Notes under the pieces: generated by a model
Told to the model about the DNA's origin: nothing
The model's database searches: none
Seen by the model: only the letters and a program-made list of their open reading frames with translations
NCBI RefSeq assembly: GCF_003610295.1
Contig: NZ_RAPV01000001.1
Span: 3,720,001-3,784,000 of the forward strand
DNA: 64,000 nucleotides
Source of the DNA: Paraburkholderia sp. BL23I1N1
GTDB taxonomy: Bacteria; Pseudomonadota; Gammaproteobacteria; Burkholderiales; Burkholderiaceae
Reading direction: 5' to 3'
In this document: one piece after another, positions 1-9,084 of the stretch
Layout of the letters: every line of letters starts with the position of its first letter
Numbering within the stretch: the stretch's first letter is position 1
Program-made: the position numbers and the translations under genes

Positions 1-1647
1 CTGAATCTGGTCCTTTTCGACCATCACGTAGTGACCCGCATTGCCGGCGTTATTCGAGCCGGCTTTGGTCTTGCGGCCGAGGCTCTGTTCGTTGATCCGG
101 GCGTAGCTCTCGATCGCCTCGCGCACGCGCGTCAGCTCCTGCATGAGGTGTTCCTGGTCCCACGAGCGGTCCGCGTCCGGCTGGCGCAGTTCGTCATAGC
201 TCTTTTCGGTTTCGTGGACGACGTTAGTCAGGTGCGCCAGGTTATAGGTCCGCGCATTGCCCTTGATGGTGTGCATATTGCGGAACAGCTCGGCGATTGC
301 CGCATGGTCCGCTTCCGAGTGCTTGCGGATGATGCGCTCGTTCTCGCTGACAAAGCCCGCGGAGCTTTCGATGAAGTGATGGAACTTCTCTTCGCTCACC
401 GCAAGAATCTCGCCGATCATGTCGAGACGGCGGCGCTGTTCGCTGGCTTCCGCAGCGAGCTTGCGCAGTTCGGTGACGTCGCGCACGCACAGCATCAAAC
501 GCAAGATCACGTCGTTTTCGTCGGTGATCGCCGACCAGCTGAGGTCGAGAATCTTCACGCGGCCATCGGGCATGCGCTTCGTAATTTCGCTGACCAGCAG
601 GTGCTGATTGAACGCGAAGTTGATGCAGTCTTCGCCGAGGCACGCATGCGCGGCCGCATCGACTTGCGAGAGCACGTCCGAGCCGAGATCGGTATCCGAG
701 AACACCAGGTCCATCAGACCGCGCCCGGCGATGTCTTTCGTTTCGAAGATGTCTTCCAGATACGCCGAGTATTCCGAGTGGATCACGGCGCCGTCGACCA
801 CCGTCAAAATACCTTGCTGCATGTTCTGCAACATGGCCTGAATGTCGGCGGTCTTCTGCTTGAGTTGCGCCGAGCTTTCCTGAATCTTTTCGATCATGCC
901 GTTGAACGCGACGATCGAATGGCCGATCTCATCCAGCCGGCCCACCGGCACGCGGCGCGTGAAATCCTGGCTCGACGCGATCTCGCTCATCATGGCTTGC
1001 ATGCGGCTCAGCGGACGGGTGATCTGCCGGTAAAGCAGCGTGCCGATGAACGTCAGCAGAATGATCGCGATACCGGTGACGGCGGCGATAGCCGTCGTGG
1101 TGGTGGCGAGCGTGGCGTTCAGCGCGGTGATCGCTTCGTCTTTCTGACGGTTCTTCTCGACGCGCAGCGTTTCGACGATGCCTTCGAGTTCGTCGCGATA
1201 CTGCGCGACGTTGGCGAACAGATACGCTTGCGCGAGTTCGTTCTTGCCGTCGGCCTTCATTTTGGCCGTCTCGGTGATCGCGGAGAAGTAGTTCTCGAGG
1301 CTCTCGTTCGCCTGGGAGACGAGGCCTTGCTGCGCGTGACTCGCGGCATCTTTGCCCTGCAGCGCGAGGGCCTGTTGCAACGAGGCCTTTTTCTTCTTCA
1401 GTTCGTCCTGCGCCTGGGAGACCATATTGGCGTCCGGCGCGTAGACCAGTGTCATGGTCGCGAGCTGGACGTCTTTGACCTGCGAGACGAGGTCGGCGGA
1501 AGCCAGCGCGCTGGGAACGACGCCTTCGGTCACCTTGCGCACTTCGCCCGCGCTGCCGCGCGTTTGATACACCGCGTAGCCACCGATCGCCGACAAGGCG
1601 ACGAACATCAAAACAACCAATAGTGTGATGCGATGACGGATAGTCAT
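1..1647 (-). CDS. Membrane sensor with HAMP, PAS and Hpt domains (3' end outside window)
   Basis: The gene reads leftward off the window, leaving 549 residues and no stop. A membrane segment lies at about residues 7-27, a periplasmic region follows, and a second membrane segment lies at about 186-206, next to a HAMP linker (RQITRPLSRM). A PAS-like region covers roughly 275-390. The motif HTIKG places the phospho-acceptor His at residue 459, typical of an Hpt domain of CheA type. The first half resembles a methyl-accepting chemotaxis protein, but the C-terminal half looks like a CheA-style phosphorelay protein, so a kinase ATPase domain probably follows beyond position 1. The product is likely an inner-membrane signalling protein; its ligand is unknown. 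The start is the first ATG before the N-terminal hydrophobic stretch. Confidence 0.82.
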   Translation of the reverse strand, partial: MTIRHRITLLVVLMFVALSAIGGYAVYQTRGSAGEVRKVTEGVVPSALASADLVSQVKDVQLATMTLVYAPDANMVSQAQDELKKKKASLQQALALQGKDAASHAQQGLVSQANESLENYFSAITETAKMKADGKNELAQAYLFANVAQYRDELEGIVETLRVEKNRQKDEAITALNATLATTTTAIAAVTGIAIILLTFIGTLLYRQITRPLSRMQAMMSEIASSQDFTRRVPVGRLDEIGHSIVAFNGMIEKIQESSAQLKQKTADIQAMLQNMQQGILTVVDGAVIHSEYSAYLEDIFETKDIAGRGLMDLVFSDTDLGSDVLSQVDAAAHACLGEDCINFAFNQHLLVSEITKRMPDGRVKILDLSWSAITDENDVILRLMLCVRDVTELRKLAAEASEQRRRLDMIGEILAVSEEKFHHFIESSAGFVSENERIIRKHSEADHAAIAELFRNMHTIKGNARTYNLAHLTNVVHETEKSYDELRQPDADRSWDQEHLMQELTRVREAIESYARINEQSLGRKTKAGSNNAGNAGHYVMVEKDQIQ

Positions 1648-1927
1648 GTGAAACCCCCGAGGGTATGGCCTTCGCGTCAGCCCCTCGATGGGAGCAGCGC
1701 GTTTTTTGCAAATTTTGGGTCAAGCTTGCAGCGCTGCCGAGTATTGCCGACGCATATTACCGAGCGATGACGACGGGGTTTTTGACCACGTTTCGAGGGC
1801 TAAATATTCTTCTAAAGTTTTCGATTTTTAGGCCGTTAATTTAGGCCCGTTTAATTGCGCACTGCGAATTGCGCGTTGCGTTAACCCGCGCCGCGAATTG
1901 AACGGCGAATATTCTGCGCCAGACGCG

Positions 1928-2623
1928 TCAGCGGATCGACGGAAGATGCTTCGACGCTTCACGTAAAGTAAGCGGCGACATGATGTCCCGCGAAGCGGAA
2001 AGAAAATCGCTCACGGCGTGGGGAGCATGCCACGCGTAATCCCGCAGCGCCCACGCGATGGCCTTACGAATGAAGAAGTCGCTTTCTGCGGCCAGCGAAC
2101 GCGCGTAGCCGAAAAGACGCTCTTCGTCGGTGTGCTCGCGCCAGCCGAGTTGGTGAATCATGGCAATACGTCGAACCCACAGCGAGTCATGCTTGAGTGC
2201 CGCATCCATCGCGGCCTGCACGCGCGGGGTGTGCGCTCGCGCCGCTTTCAGAACGTCGCCGACGACACCCGCCAGCGGATCGATCGAATCCCACCAGGCG
2301 CTCCGCTGAGCGAGCTTCAATAGGTGCGCGATGTCTGCCGCTGCAAGCGTTTTCCATTTGCGCGCCAACAGGTCGGTCGCGACGTATTGGAATTCGCGTT
2401 CCGGCATTGACCATAAGACATTCGCACACGCCAGCAGATGGTCGGCATTCTCCACCGGCAGCCGCTTGAATACCGGCAATACCGATTTCCGCCGCAGCGG
2501 CGTTGGCACACCGGTGAACTCGAAGTGGTCACGCATATAGGCGCGCATCGCGATCGCGCGTTCAGCGTCGGCGTGCGGCGCGAGTGCTGCTTTGATTTCT
2601 TCGCCAAAGGCTTCGGGCGTCAT
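1928..2623 (-). CDS. DNA alkylation repair protein, AlkD-like
   Basis: The 231-residue product matches the HEAT-repeat DNA alkylation repair family (AlkD), cytoplasmic glycosylases that excise alkylated purines such as 3- and 7-methyl adducts. The segment WWDSIDPLAG (about residues 110-120) carries the Trp and Asp expected near the active site, and WVRR lies about 35 residues later, consistent with the conserved Arg. Length is normal for the family. The gene is monocistronic and its upstream side directly abuts the distal iteron array. The family assignment is firm; substrate range is inferred from the family. Confidence 0.9.
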   Translation of the reverse strand: MTPEAFGEEIKAALAPHADAERAIAMRAYMRDHFEFTGVPTPLRRKSVLPVFKRLPVENADHLLACANVLWSMPEREFQYVATDLLARKWKTLAAADIAHLLKLAQRSAWWDSIDPLAGVVGDVLKAARAHTPRVQAAMDAALKHDSLWVRRIAMIHQLGWREHTDEERLFGYARSLAAESDFFIRKAIAWALRDYAWHAPHAVSDFLSASRDIMSPLTLREASKHLPSIR

Positions 2624-2683
2624 TGGGAACGTACTCCAGGTGAATGGAAAGTAACTCGTAGACGGCTACGTTCGGATTAAGCC

Positions 2684-3180
2684 TCCCGAATCTCCTCACC
2701 TTCGAATCGAAAGTGCGTCGACAGGTATCAACATTATCACCCAACGCGCTCCCGAATGTTCTCACCTTTGGGTTTATAGCTTCCCTCGAGAATTGCCACC
2801 CATCACCTTGTACAAGGTCACAAGATTAGCCTGATGAGGATTCCCTGGAAATCCTCACCTAATCTGTCTACCGGTGAGAATTCAATGCGGCAACAGCTCC
2901 CCCCCTGGATTCGCTCACCTTCGCGAGTGGTCTCCTGGAACTCCTCACCTTATTGTGTCTCGGCTTACTGCCACGGTGCTGTTCGGCGCCTGGAACAACT
3001 CACCTCCTGGTGATGTGATGCCTGACGCCCTGGAACAGCTCACCTTTCGTCGATTTAACGGCGTCTCCTGGAATTCCTCACCTTTGGCGGTGGTGACGTC
3101 ATTTCCTGGAAATCCTCACCATTGAGCGAGGTGACGCCATCTCCTGGAATTCCTCACCATCCTGGAATCACTCACCTTTG
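2684..3180 (-). repeat. Distal array of 11 Rep-type iterons (minus orientation)
   Basis: Eleven copies of a roughly 19-bp element with plus-strand consensus TCCTGGAANTCCTCACCTT occur here, at about 2684, 2750, 2842, 2904, 2932, 2988, 3028, 3064, 3103, 3140 and 3160. The first two carry TCCCGAAT, the form seen at the origin. The reverse complement, AAGGTGAGGANTTCCAGGA, matches the origin iterons (AAGGTGAGGTTTTTCGGGA) in length, in the AAGGTGAG half and in the terminal GGA. All copies face opposite to the origin array, about 10 kb away. No gene fits this stretch. Binding by the local Rep protein is inferred from the sequence match. Confidence 0.85.
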
Positions 3181-3277
3181 AACGCATAGCCGCGCAGGAT
3201 GCGCAGACGTCAATCACGCCTCGCGCTGCGAGCCCGTTTTGTTTGCCATTTTTGTCCCGCGCGACTTCAGTTTGTCT

Positions 3278-3526
3278 TTAGCTCCCGCCAAAGAAAATAT
3301 TGCATTGCGGGTCGCTGCTGCAGGATTTCTTGTTTTTCCAGCCGCTTTGCATTTTCGTGTCGGGCATGCCGCCGTATGCCTGCGTCGCAGAGTCGGAGGG
3401 AGCAGCCTGAGTAACTGCATTTTCCTGTGGGGTAGGTTGTTGAGGTTCCGGCATGCTTTGCGAATGCGCGAATCCAGCCATGGCGAGTAATCCGGCAGCA
3501 GAAGCCACCATCAGTCGTGATTTCAC
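3278..3526 (-). CDS. Small exported protein ending in CNIFFGGS
   Basis: The 82-residue product has an N-terminal signal sequence (hydrophobic core about residues 5-20, probable cleavage after AHS near residue 22), a Pro/Gln/Ala/Ser-rich middle, and a C-terminal segment KKSCSSDPQCNIFFGGS. The start is a GTG preceded by AAGGAGCTGAAA. I recognise no described function. Its end closely resembles that of the exported peptide at 23745-23876 (CN[IV]FFG with a second Cys upstream), so the two may form a family. The two cysteines could form a disulphide or bind metal outside the cytoplasm; that is inference. Confidence 0.75.
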   Translation of the reverse strand: MKSRLMVASAAGLLAMAGFAHSQSMPEPQQPTPQENAVTQAAPSDSATQAYGGMPDTKMQSGWKNKKSCSSDPQCNIFFGGS

Positions 3527-3902
3527 TTTCAGCTCCTTGATTTAGGGTGCGTCTCTCACTGATGCAGATCGTTATCCGCAGGCCCGCAAGCCGGCATCGA
3601 GATGGGGATTTTCGGGCGCGCGAACGCTCTTCGGGCCTGCGGGCGAATTGCCCGAGGCCAAAGTTTTAGGTAGTTATGAAAATAGGGAGAGCAGTGCGCC
3701 GAACCGAGGATCCGGGGCGCAAGGAGGCGTGCGAACTGGCAGTGTCAACGGATTTCGTGAATCCCTCGGCACGGAATAATCGCCCTGCAAATACCTGTTA
3801 TAGGGCGCGGAATGCCGAAGCGATAGCGAATATTTGGGCTGCGAGCCGTTGATGCACTCGCAAGCGGTTTTTTACGCCAGGACCGGAGCTTATTACGCCA
3901 GT
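3527..3902. other. Intergenic region, no gene seen
   Basis: This 376-bp gap lies upstream of the small exported protein gene and downstream of the outer-membrane-type gene. It must carry the promoter for the former, but I cannot assign boxes with confidence. There is no convincing reading frame, RNA or repeat. Confidence 0.5.
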
Positions 3903-4421
3903 TTAAAACTTCACCTTCAACTGAAACCCGATCGTGAACGGAAGATTGTCCGAGGGGATCGGCGGAATCACGATGAAGTTCGCCCCGACGCGCTTGTATT
4001 CAACCATCACGATCGGCGCGGCCACCGGTCCGATCGTATGGTTGCGGCCGAGACCCCAGTTGCCGTAGTTATAGCCCGAGATGATCCCGCCCATCGCCGC
4101 GATCCGCACGATGCCCCAGTGCAGGAACTCGGGTGCCCAGACGCCGCCGCCATAGTAAGAGGGCCGCCGAAGCGAGTTGCGAAAGCCGCCGGCGGTCAAC
4201 GCCCATTGATTGTTGAGCCAGCATTCGACGCCAAGGCCGGGATTGAATTGCTCGAAATGGGTATTTGGGTCGGGGTTGATGTGATACGAACCGAGCATGG
4301 CGTCGACCCATACGCCGCCGTCGCACCAGCTGCCCGCGTGCGCAGCGGACGCCGCGGCCAGGCTCGCGACGAGGGCCACGGCGGTACGCCGGATGTTCTT
4401 CTTGATCTGCCGAAAATGCAT
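3903..4421 (-). CDS. Exported beta-barrel-type protein of unknown function
   Basis: The product has 172 residues with a signal peptide (hydrophobic stretch to about residue 28, AHA cleavage site). The mature part is rich in Gly, aromatic residues and alternating hydrophobics and ends with the aromatic residue typical of outer-membrane barrels (LPFTIGFQLKVKF). Segments such as NPGLGVECWLNNQWALTAGGFRNS resemble small eight-strand barrels of the PagP/PagL type in general pattern, but I see no diagnostic catalytic set. It stands alone, oriented away from the TetR/SnoaL-like pair. Outer-membrane placement is inferred. Confidence 0.7.
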   Translation of the reverse strand: MHFRQIKKNIRRTAVALVASLAAASAAHAGSWCDGGVWVDAMLGSYHINPDPNTHFEQFNPGLGVECWLNNQWALTAGGFRNSLRRPSYYGGGVWAPEFLHWGIVRIAAMGGIISGYNYGNWGLGRNHTIGPVAAPIVMVEYKRVGANFIVIPPIPSDNLPFTIGFQLKVKF

Positions 4422-4644
4422 GTGCTCTCCGTCACCAGTCGAGTGCCGGTGTCATCTATGGTCCAGGTATGCCTGCTTGACGCCCGTCGCGCACTGTACC
4501 TCAACCGGCACGGGCCATGTGGAGGACACGCTCGGGCGCGCGGGCACAGGACGTGCCCCGCGGCGCACACGCAACCATAACGGAGAACCGGTGGCAAAGC
4601 GGTGAACACCCGGCAGGTATCCACCTTCAATGCTTGAGAGACGT

Positions 4645-5124
4645 CTAGAGGCCGAGGTCGGACAGGCCCGGATGATCGTCAGGACGGCGGCCGAGCGGCC
4701 AATGATAAAGACGGTCGGTCTCGCGGATCGGCAGATCGTTGATGCTGGCATGACGACGCGCCATCAACCCGTGCTCGTTGAACTCCCAATTCTCGTTGCC
4801 GTATGAACGGAACCAGTTGTTCGAGTCGTCGTGCCATTCGTAGGCAAAGCGCACGGCGATGCGGTTATCCGTGAATGCCCAGAGTTCCTTGATCAGGCGG
4901 TAGTCGAGTTCTTTTGCCCATTTGCGGCGCAGCAGTCCGACGATTTCCGCGCGACCATGCGTGAACTCGGCACGGTTGCGCCAGATGCTGTCGGGTGTGT
5001 ACGCGAGTGACACGCGCTCGGGGTCGCGGGTATTCCAGCCGTCTTCCGCGGCGCGTACCTTCTCGATAGCGGTTTCCCGTGTAAACGGCGGGAGTGGCGG
5101 GCGGGTTTCGATCGAGTCGGCCAT
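4645..5124 (-). CDS. SnoaL-like (DUF1348) protein
   Basis: The 159-residue protein matches the DUF1348 branch of the NTF2/SnoaL-like fold, with conserved [13 protein letters not shown] near residues 30-42 and [12 protein letters not shown] further on. Members are small soluble cytoplasmic proteins, often annotated as nuclear transport factor 2 family; their reaction is not established. The gene starts 13 bp after the TetR gene on the same strand, so the two are probably co-transcribed. Confidence 0.88.
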   Translation of the reverse strand: MADSIETRPPLPPFTRETAIEKVRAAEDGWNTRDPERVSLAYTPDSIWRNRAEFTHGRAEIVGLLRRKWAKELDYRLIKELWAFTDNRIAVRFAYEWHDDSNNWFRSYGNENWEFNEHGLMARRHASINDLPIRETDRLYHWPLGRRPDDHPGLSDLGL

Positions 5125-5137
5125 GGTGGTTCCTCAG

Positions 5138-5839
5138 TCAGGTTGCGGTGCGCCGGGATGGCGGTCGTTTGCTTGGGTTTTTGCCTCGGGACCTGCTCGC
5201 TGATTGGCCTGCGAGTGGGTTCGATTCGCTTGCGGACTCGGTATCGAGCAAGGCTTCCGCGACGGCTCGCGCGTCGAGCGTGGCGTCAGCCTCGCCGCTC
5301 ACCAGCGCCACAGCAATGGCGCCGTCAAGCAGGATCAGCCATTGGCGCGACAAGCGAGCGGCGCGGCGGGCGTCCATGTCCGATTCGACCGCATATTCAT
5401 CGAACTGGGTTCGTACGAACGCGAGCAGGCGTTCCTTGTGCTGACGCGCCACGATCCGGATCGGATCCTCCGCGGAGGCGATCTCGCCGGCGGCGTTCAT
5501 AAACGCGCAACCATGAAAATCCTCGGACGCAAACCATTCGCGCAACACGTCGAACATGCCGAGCAGGTGTTTGCGCGCAGTCTTGCCATGCTGCAGCGTG
5601 CCCGCGACAAACCAGTTCATCCAGCGTTCATCGCGCCGCTCCAGCGCGGCGACGACAAGCGCATCTTTCGATTCGAAATGCGTGTAAAAGCTTTTGCGCG
5701 CGGTACCGGACTGCTTGACGATCGCATCGACACCCGTGGCGTGGATGCCGCCGGCGTAGATCAACGCTTCAGCAGCCTCGAGCAGCCTGTCACGCGCGCT
5801 GCCGGACGCAGCGGATTCAGTTGGGTTTTGAGTAGCCAT
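5138..5839 (-). CDS. TetR family transcriptional regulator
   Basis: The 233-residue protein has an N-terminal TetR helix-turn-helix (about residues 17-63: RDRLLEAAEALIYAGG, then TARKSFYTHFESKDALV). The C-terminal ligand-binding half (GCAFMNAAGE) resembles the branch that controls small oxidoreductase or SnoaL genes. It heads the operon with the DUF1348 gene and is divergent from the YceI gene. A near-palindrome overlapping the upstream region is a likely operator, implying autorepression. The basic C-terminal tail (SRSRGKNPSKRPPSRRTAT) is not part of the family core. Confidence 0.92.
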   Translation of the reverse strand: MATQNPTESAASGSARDRLLEAAEALIYAGGIHATGVDAIVKQSGTARKSFYTHFESKDALVVAALERRDERWMNWFVAGTLQHGKTARKHLLGMFDVLREWFASEDFHGCAFMNAAGEIASAEDPIRIVARQHKERLLAFVRTQFDEYAVESDMDARRAARLSRQWLILLDGAIAVALVSGEADATLDARAVAEALLDTESASESNPLAGQSASRSRGKNPSKRPPSRRTAT

Positions 5840-5850
5840 GCCCGAATGGT

Positions 5851-5864
5851 AGAACGATCATTCT
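5851..5864. promoter_or_regulatory. Probable TetR operator
   Basis: AGAACGATCATTCT is a 14-bp near-palindrome (arms AGAA/TTCT with a GATC centre) 12 bp upstream of the TetR start, where a TetR family repressor often binds to control its own operon. A binding partner is inferred from position only. Confidence 0.5.
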
Positions 5865-5948
5865 CCTTCGTCAAGTTTTTTTGCGCTTCGGCGGACTGGG
5901 TACGCTTGCTGCTATCGTGGTAACGATCGATCAACTGGAACGAATTTC

Positions 5949-6599
5949 ATGAATCGCTCTACTCTCCGCGCAACGTTTGTACGTACGCTGCTCAGCGCAA
6001 CGCTGCTGGCGGCGACGGCCTGTACGCCGTTGCAAGTGCTCACTCATACGGTTAGCCAGAACGAAGCGCGTGTGCCGGCCGGACGCTATGACCTCGACCC
6101 GGATCATTGCAGCATTACCTTCGATATCGATCACTTCAAGTATTCGCGCTTCACCATGCGCTTTGATCGCAAGAAGGGGCAGCTTGACTGGAACGAAGGA
6201 GGACTGGACAAGAGTAGCGCGACGATCACGATCGACGCGGCGAGCATCGATACGAATGTGCCGCTACTCGACAAGATGGTGAAGAGCGCGAGCATGCTGG
6301 ACGTGGAGCGTTATCCGGAGGTGCGCTTCGTCAGTACGCGCTTTGAGCGCACCGGCGAATCGCGCGGCACACTGAGCGGCGATCTGACGATTCACGGCGT
6401 GACGCAACCCGTGACGCTCGATGTAACCTTCAACGGCTTCGCGCCCGATCCGCTCACGAAGAAAGACACGCTCGGCTTTTCCGCGGACGGCCATTTCAGC
6501 CGCGCGAGGTTCGGTTTGGCAACGTGGTATCCGGCTGTCGGCGACGATATTCATGTGCGCATTCAGGCTGAATTCGTGAAAACGCCCGCAGGCGCGTGA
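5949..6599 (+). CDS. YceI family lipoprotein
   Basis: The 216-residue product begins with a lipoprotein signal (LLAATACTP, lipobox Cys near residue 26) followed by a YceI domain (GRYDLDPDHCSITFDIDHFKYS, later LSGDLTIHGVTQPVTLDVTFNGF). YceI proteins are periplasmic lipocalin-like barrels that bind polyisoprenoid-type lipids. The lipobox implies membrane anchoring. It is divergent from the TetR gene and may share its control region. A strong hairpin overlaps its stop codon. Confidence 0.9.
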   Translation: MNRSTLRATFVRTLLSATLLAATACTPLQVLTHTVSQNEARVPAGRYDLDPDHCSITFDIDHFKYSRFTMRFDRKKGQLDWNEGGLDKSSATITIDAASIDTNVPLLDKMVKSASMLDVERYPEVRFVSTRFERTGESRGTLSGDLTIHGVTQPVTLDVTFNGFAPDPLTKKDTLGFSADGHFSRARFGLATWYPAVGDDIHVRIQAEFVKTPAGA

Positions 6600-6616
6600 G
6601 CACGATGCGGGCGTTT
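6580..6616 (+). terminator. Rho-independent terminator of the YceI gene
   Basis: The perfect inverted repeat AAACGCCCGCA (6580-6590) and TGCGGGCGTTT (6606-6616) overlaps the stop codon and is followed by a T-rich stretch. Confidence 0.7.
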
Positions 6617-6675
6617 CGTTTCAGCGGCTGCGCCTGGGTGCGCCGCTTATTCAAGCTTGTTCAAGCTCGTTCAAC

Positions 6676-7707
6676 TCACGCAGCGGTCCAGTCGAGAATC
6701 ACCTTGCCGCTCTCTCCAGAGAGCATCGTGGCGAACGCTTCCTGGTAATCGTCGACCTTGAAATGGTGCGTGAGGATCGGCGACAGGTCCAACCCGCTTT
6801 GCAGCATCGCGACCATCTTGTACCAGGTCTCGAACATCTCGCGGCCGTAGATGCCCTTGATTTCGAGGCCTTTGAAGATCACCTGGGTCCAGTCGATCGC
6901 GGTCTGCGCCGGCGGAATGCCGAGCAGCGCAATCTTGCCGCCATGGTTCATCGCTTCGAGCATGCTCGTGAAAGCGCTCGGGACACCTGACATTTCCAGC
7001 CCGACGTCGAACCCTTCGGTCATGTGCAGATCCATCATCACGTCGCGCAACGATTCGCGCGAAACGTTCACCGCACGCGTCGCGCCCATCTTGCGCGCGA
7101 GTTCGAGGCGATAGTCGTTGACGTCCGTGATCACCACATTGCGTGCGCCGACGTGTTTCGCGATTGCCACCGCCATGATGCCGATCGGCCCGGCGCCAGT
7201 GATCAGCACGTCTTCGCCGACCAGGTTGAACGACAGCGCCGTATGCGTGGCGTTGCCGAACGGATCGAAGATCGCGGCGAGGTCGTCGGAGATTTCAGGC
7301 GGAATCTTGAACGCGTTGAACGCCGGAATCACGAGGTATTCGGCGAACGCGCCTTCACGATTCACGCCGACGCCCACCGTATTGCGGCACAGATGCCGGC
7401 GCCCGGCACGACAGTTGCGACAGAAGCCGCAGGTGATATGCCCTTCACCCGACACGCGATCGCCGATTGCAAAGCCGCGCACTTCCTGACCCATTTCGAC
7501 GATTTCGCCGACGTATTCGTGGCCGACATGCATCGGCACCGGAATCGTCTTTTGCGCCCAGTCGTCCCATTTCCAGATGTGGATATCGGTACCGCAGATC
7601 GCGGTGCGCGTGATGCGGATCATCACGTCGTTGTGACCGACTTCGGGCTTCTTCACATCCGTCAGCGTGAGGCCCGGTGCGCGTTCGAGTTTTGCCAATG
7701 CTTTCAT
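6676..7707 (-). CDS. tdh: L-threonine 3-dehydrogenase
   Basis: This 343-residue medium-chain dehydrogenase oxidises L-threonine with NAD+ to 2-amino-3-ketobutyrate. The catalytic zinc region is visible ([15 protein letters not shown]), as are the structural zinc cysteines ([15 protein letters not shown]) and the nucleotide-binding GAGPIG motif. Length and sequence agree with bacterial Tdh. It follows kbl by 13 bp on the same strand, so the unstable product passes to Kbl. The divergent XRE-cupin gene is a candidate regulator. Confidence 0.97.
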   Translation of the reverse strand: MKALAKLERAPGLTLTDVKKPEVGHNDVMIRITRTAICGTDIHIWKWDDWAQKTIPVPMHVGHEYVGEIVEMGQEVRGFAIGDRVSGEGHITCGFCRNCRAGRRHLCRNTVGVGVNREGAFAEYLVIPAFNAFKIPPEISDDLAAIFDPFGNATHTALSFNLVGEDVLITGAGPIGIMAVAIAKHVGARNVVITDVNDYRLELARKMGATRAVNVSRESLRDVMMDLHMTEGFDVGLEMSGVPSAFTSMLEAMNHGGKIALLGIPPAQTAIDWTQVIFKGLEIKGIYGREMFETWYKMVAMLQSGLDLSPILTHHFKVDDYQEAFATMLSGESGKVILDWTAA

Positions 7708-7720
7708 GTGCGCCTCCGCT

Positions 7721-8920
7721 TCAGATGATGCCGAGTTGACGGCCGACGCGCGCGAATGCGTCGACGGCTCGATCGATTTGTTCCGGCGTGTGCGCCGCGC
7801 TCATTTGCGTGCGGATTCGCGCACGGCCTTTGGGGACCACGGGGAACGAGAAGCCGATCACGTAGACGCCTTCCTTCAACAACGCGTCGGCCATGTTCGA
7901 CGCGAGTTGCGCGTCGCCCAGCATGACCGGAATGATCGGGTGTTCGCCAGGCACGAGCGTGAAGCCCAGCGCGCTCATCGCGCTACGGAAATGCGCGCCG
8001 TTTTCGCGCACGCGCGCTCGGAGTTGCGCACCTTCGTCGCTGGCGAGCAATTCGAGTACTTTCAGCGAGGCGGCGGCAATGCTCGGCGTGAGCGTGTTCG
8101 AGAATAGATAGGGACGCGAACGTTGACGCAGCAAATCGATCACTTCCTGACGCGCGGCAACATAGCCGCCCGATGCGCCACCCAGTGCTTTGCCTAGCGT
8201 GCCGGTAATGATGTCGACGCGCGACAGCACACCACAATGTTCCGGCGTGCCGCGCCCCTGTTCGCCGACGAAACCGACCGCGTGCGAATCGTCAACCATC
8301 ACCAGTGCGCCGTAGCGGTCGGCCAGATCGCAAATGCCCGCGAGGTCGGCAATGATGCCGTCCATCGAAAACACGCCGTCGGTGGCGATCAGCTTGAAGC
8401 GCGCGCCGGCGGCTTCGGCTTCTTTCAGCCTGGCTTCGAGATCGGCGAGGTTGTTGTTCTTGTAGCGAAAGCGCTTCGCCTTCGAAAGCCGCACACCGTC
8501 GATGATGCTCGCATGGTTCAACTCGTCGCTGATGATCGCGTCGTTTTCGTCGAGCAGGGTTTCGAACAGACCGCCGTTCGCATCGAAACAGCTGGAGTAG
8601 AGAATGCAGTCGTCGGTTTGCAGGAATGCGGCGAGCGCTTTTTCGAGGTCTTTGTGCACGGTTTGCGTGCCGCAAATGAAACGCACCGACGCCATGCCGA
8701 AGCCGTCGTGATCGAGGCCAAGCTTGGCGGCTTCGATCAGCCGCGAGTCGTTGGCGAGGCCAAGATAGTTGTTCGCGCAGAAATTCAGCACTTCCGTGCC
8801 GTTCGCGAGACGCACATCAGCCGATTGCGGGCTGGCGATCACACGCTCGTTCTTGTAAAAACCGTCGGCGCGAATCTGCTCGAGCGTGCCGCGCAGATGA
8901 GCAAGGTAAAGGTCACGCAT
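7721..8920 (-). CDS. kbl: 2-amino-3-ketobutyrate CoA ligase (glycine C-acetyltransferase)
   Basis: The 399-residue PLP enzyme splits 2-amino-3-ketobutyrate with CoA into glycine and acetyl-CoA. The family segments [25 protein letters not shown] and the PLP-lysine context [15 protein letters not shown] are present. I chose the start at MRDLYLAHL because it aligns with the E. coli protein and has AGGAG upstream; the frame is open for 22 more codons upstream. It is the first gene of the kbl-tdh operon. Confidence 0.97.
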   Translation of the reverse strand: MRDLYLAHLRGTLEQIRADGFYKNERVIASPQSADVRLANGTEVLNFCANNYLGLANDSRLIEAAKLGLDHDGFGMASVRFICGTQTVHKDLEKALAAFLQTDDCILYSSCFDANGGLFETLLDENDAIISDELNHASIIDGVRLSKAKRFRYKNNNLADLEARLKEAEAAGARFKLIATDGVFSMDGIIADLAGICDLADRYGALVMVDDSHAVGFVGEQGRGTPEHCGVLSRVDIITGTLGKALGGASGGYVAARQEVIDLLRQRSRPYLFSNTLTPSIAAASLKVLELLASDEGAQLRARVRENGAHFRSAMSALGFTLVPGEHPIIPVMLGDAQLASNMADALLKEGVYVIGFSFPVVPKGRARIRTQMSAAHTPEQIDRAVDAFARVGRQLGII

Positions 8921-9084
8921 GAACCAGACTCCTGAATGGGTGATGCGCCCCGACATGTCCGGCATTTGCGGCATGGTCGACGTCAAGGCGGGCTGTTATA
9001 GTCGGCTGTCAGTTTTATCGGATATTTTCGTTTTTCCGAACTAAAATCTGGTATGCCGAACAACTCTAAACGATAGGTCAGTAA

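Noticed and set aside
31-1623. 530-residue plus-strand open frame
   Set aside because: It is antisense to the HAMP-PAS-Hpt gene, whose minus-strand product has clear domains. High GC creates long antisense frames.
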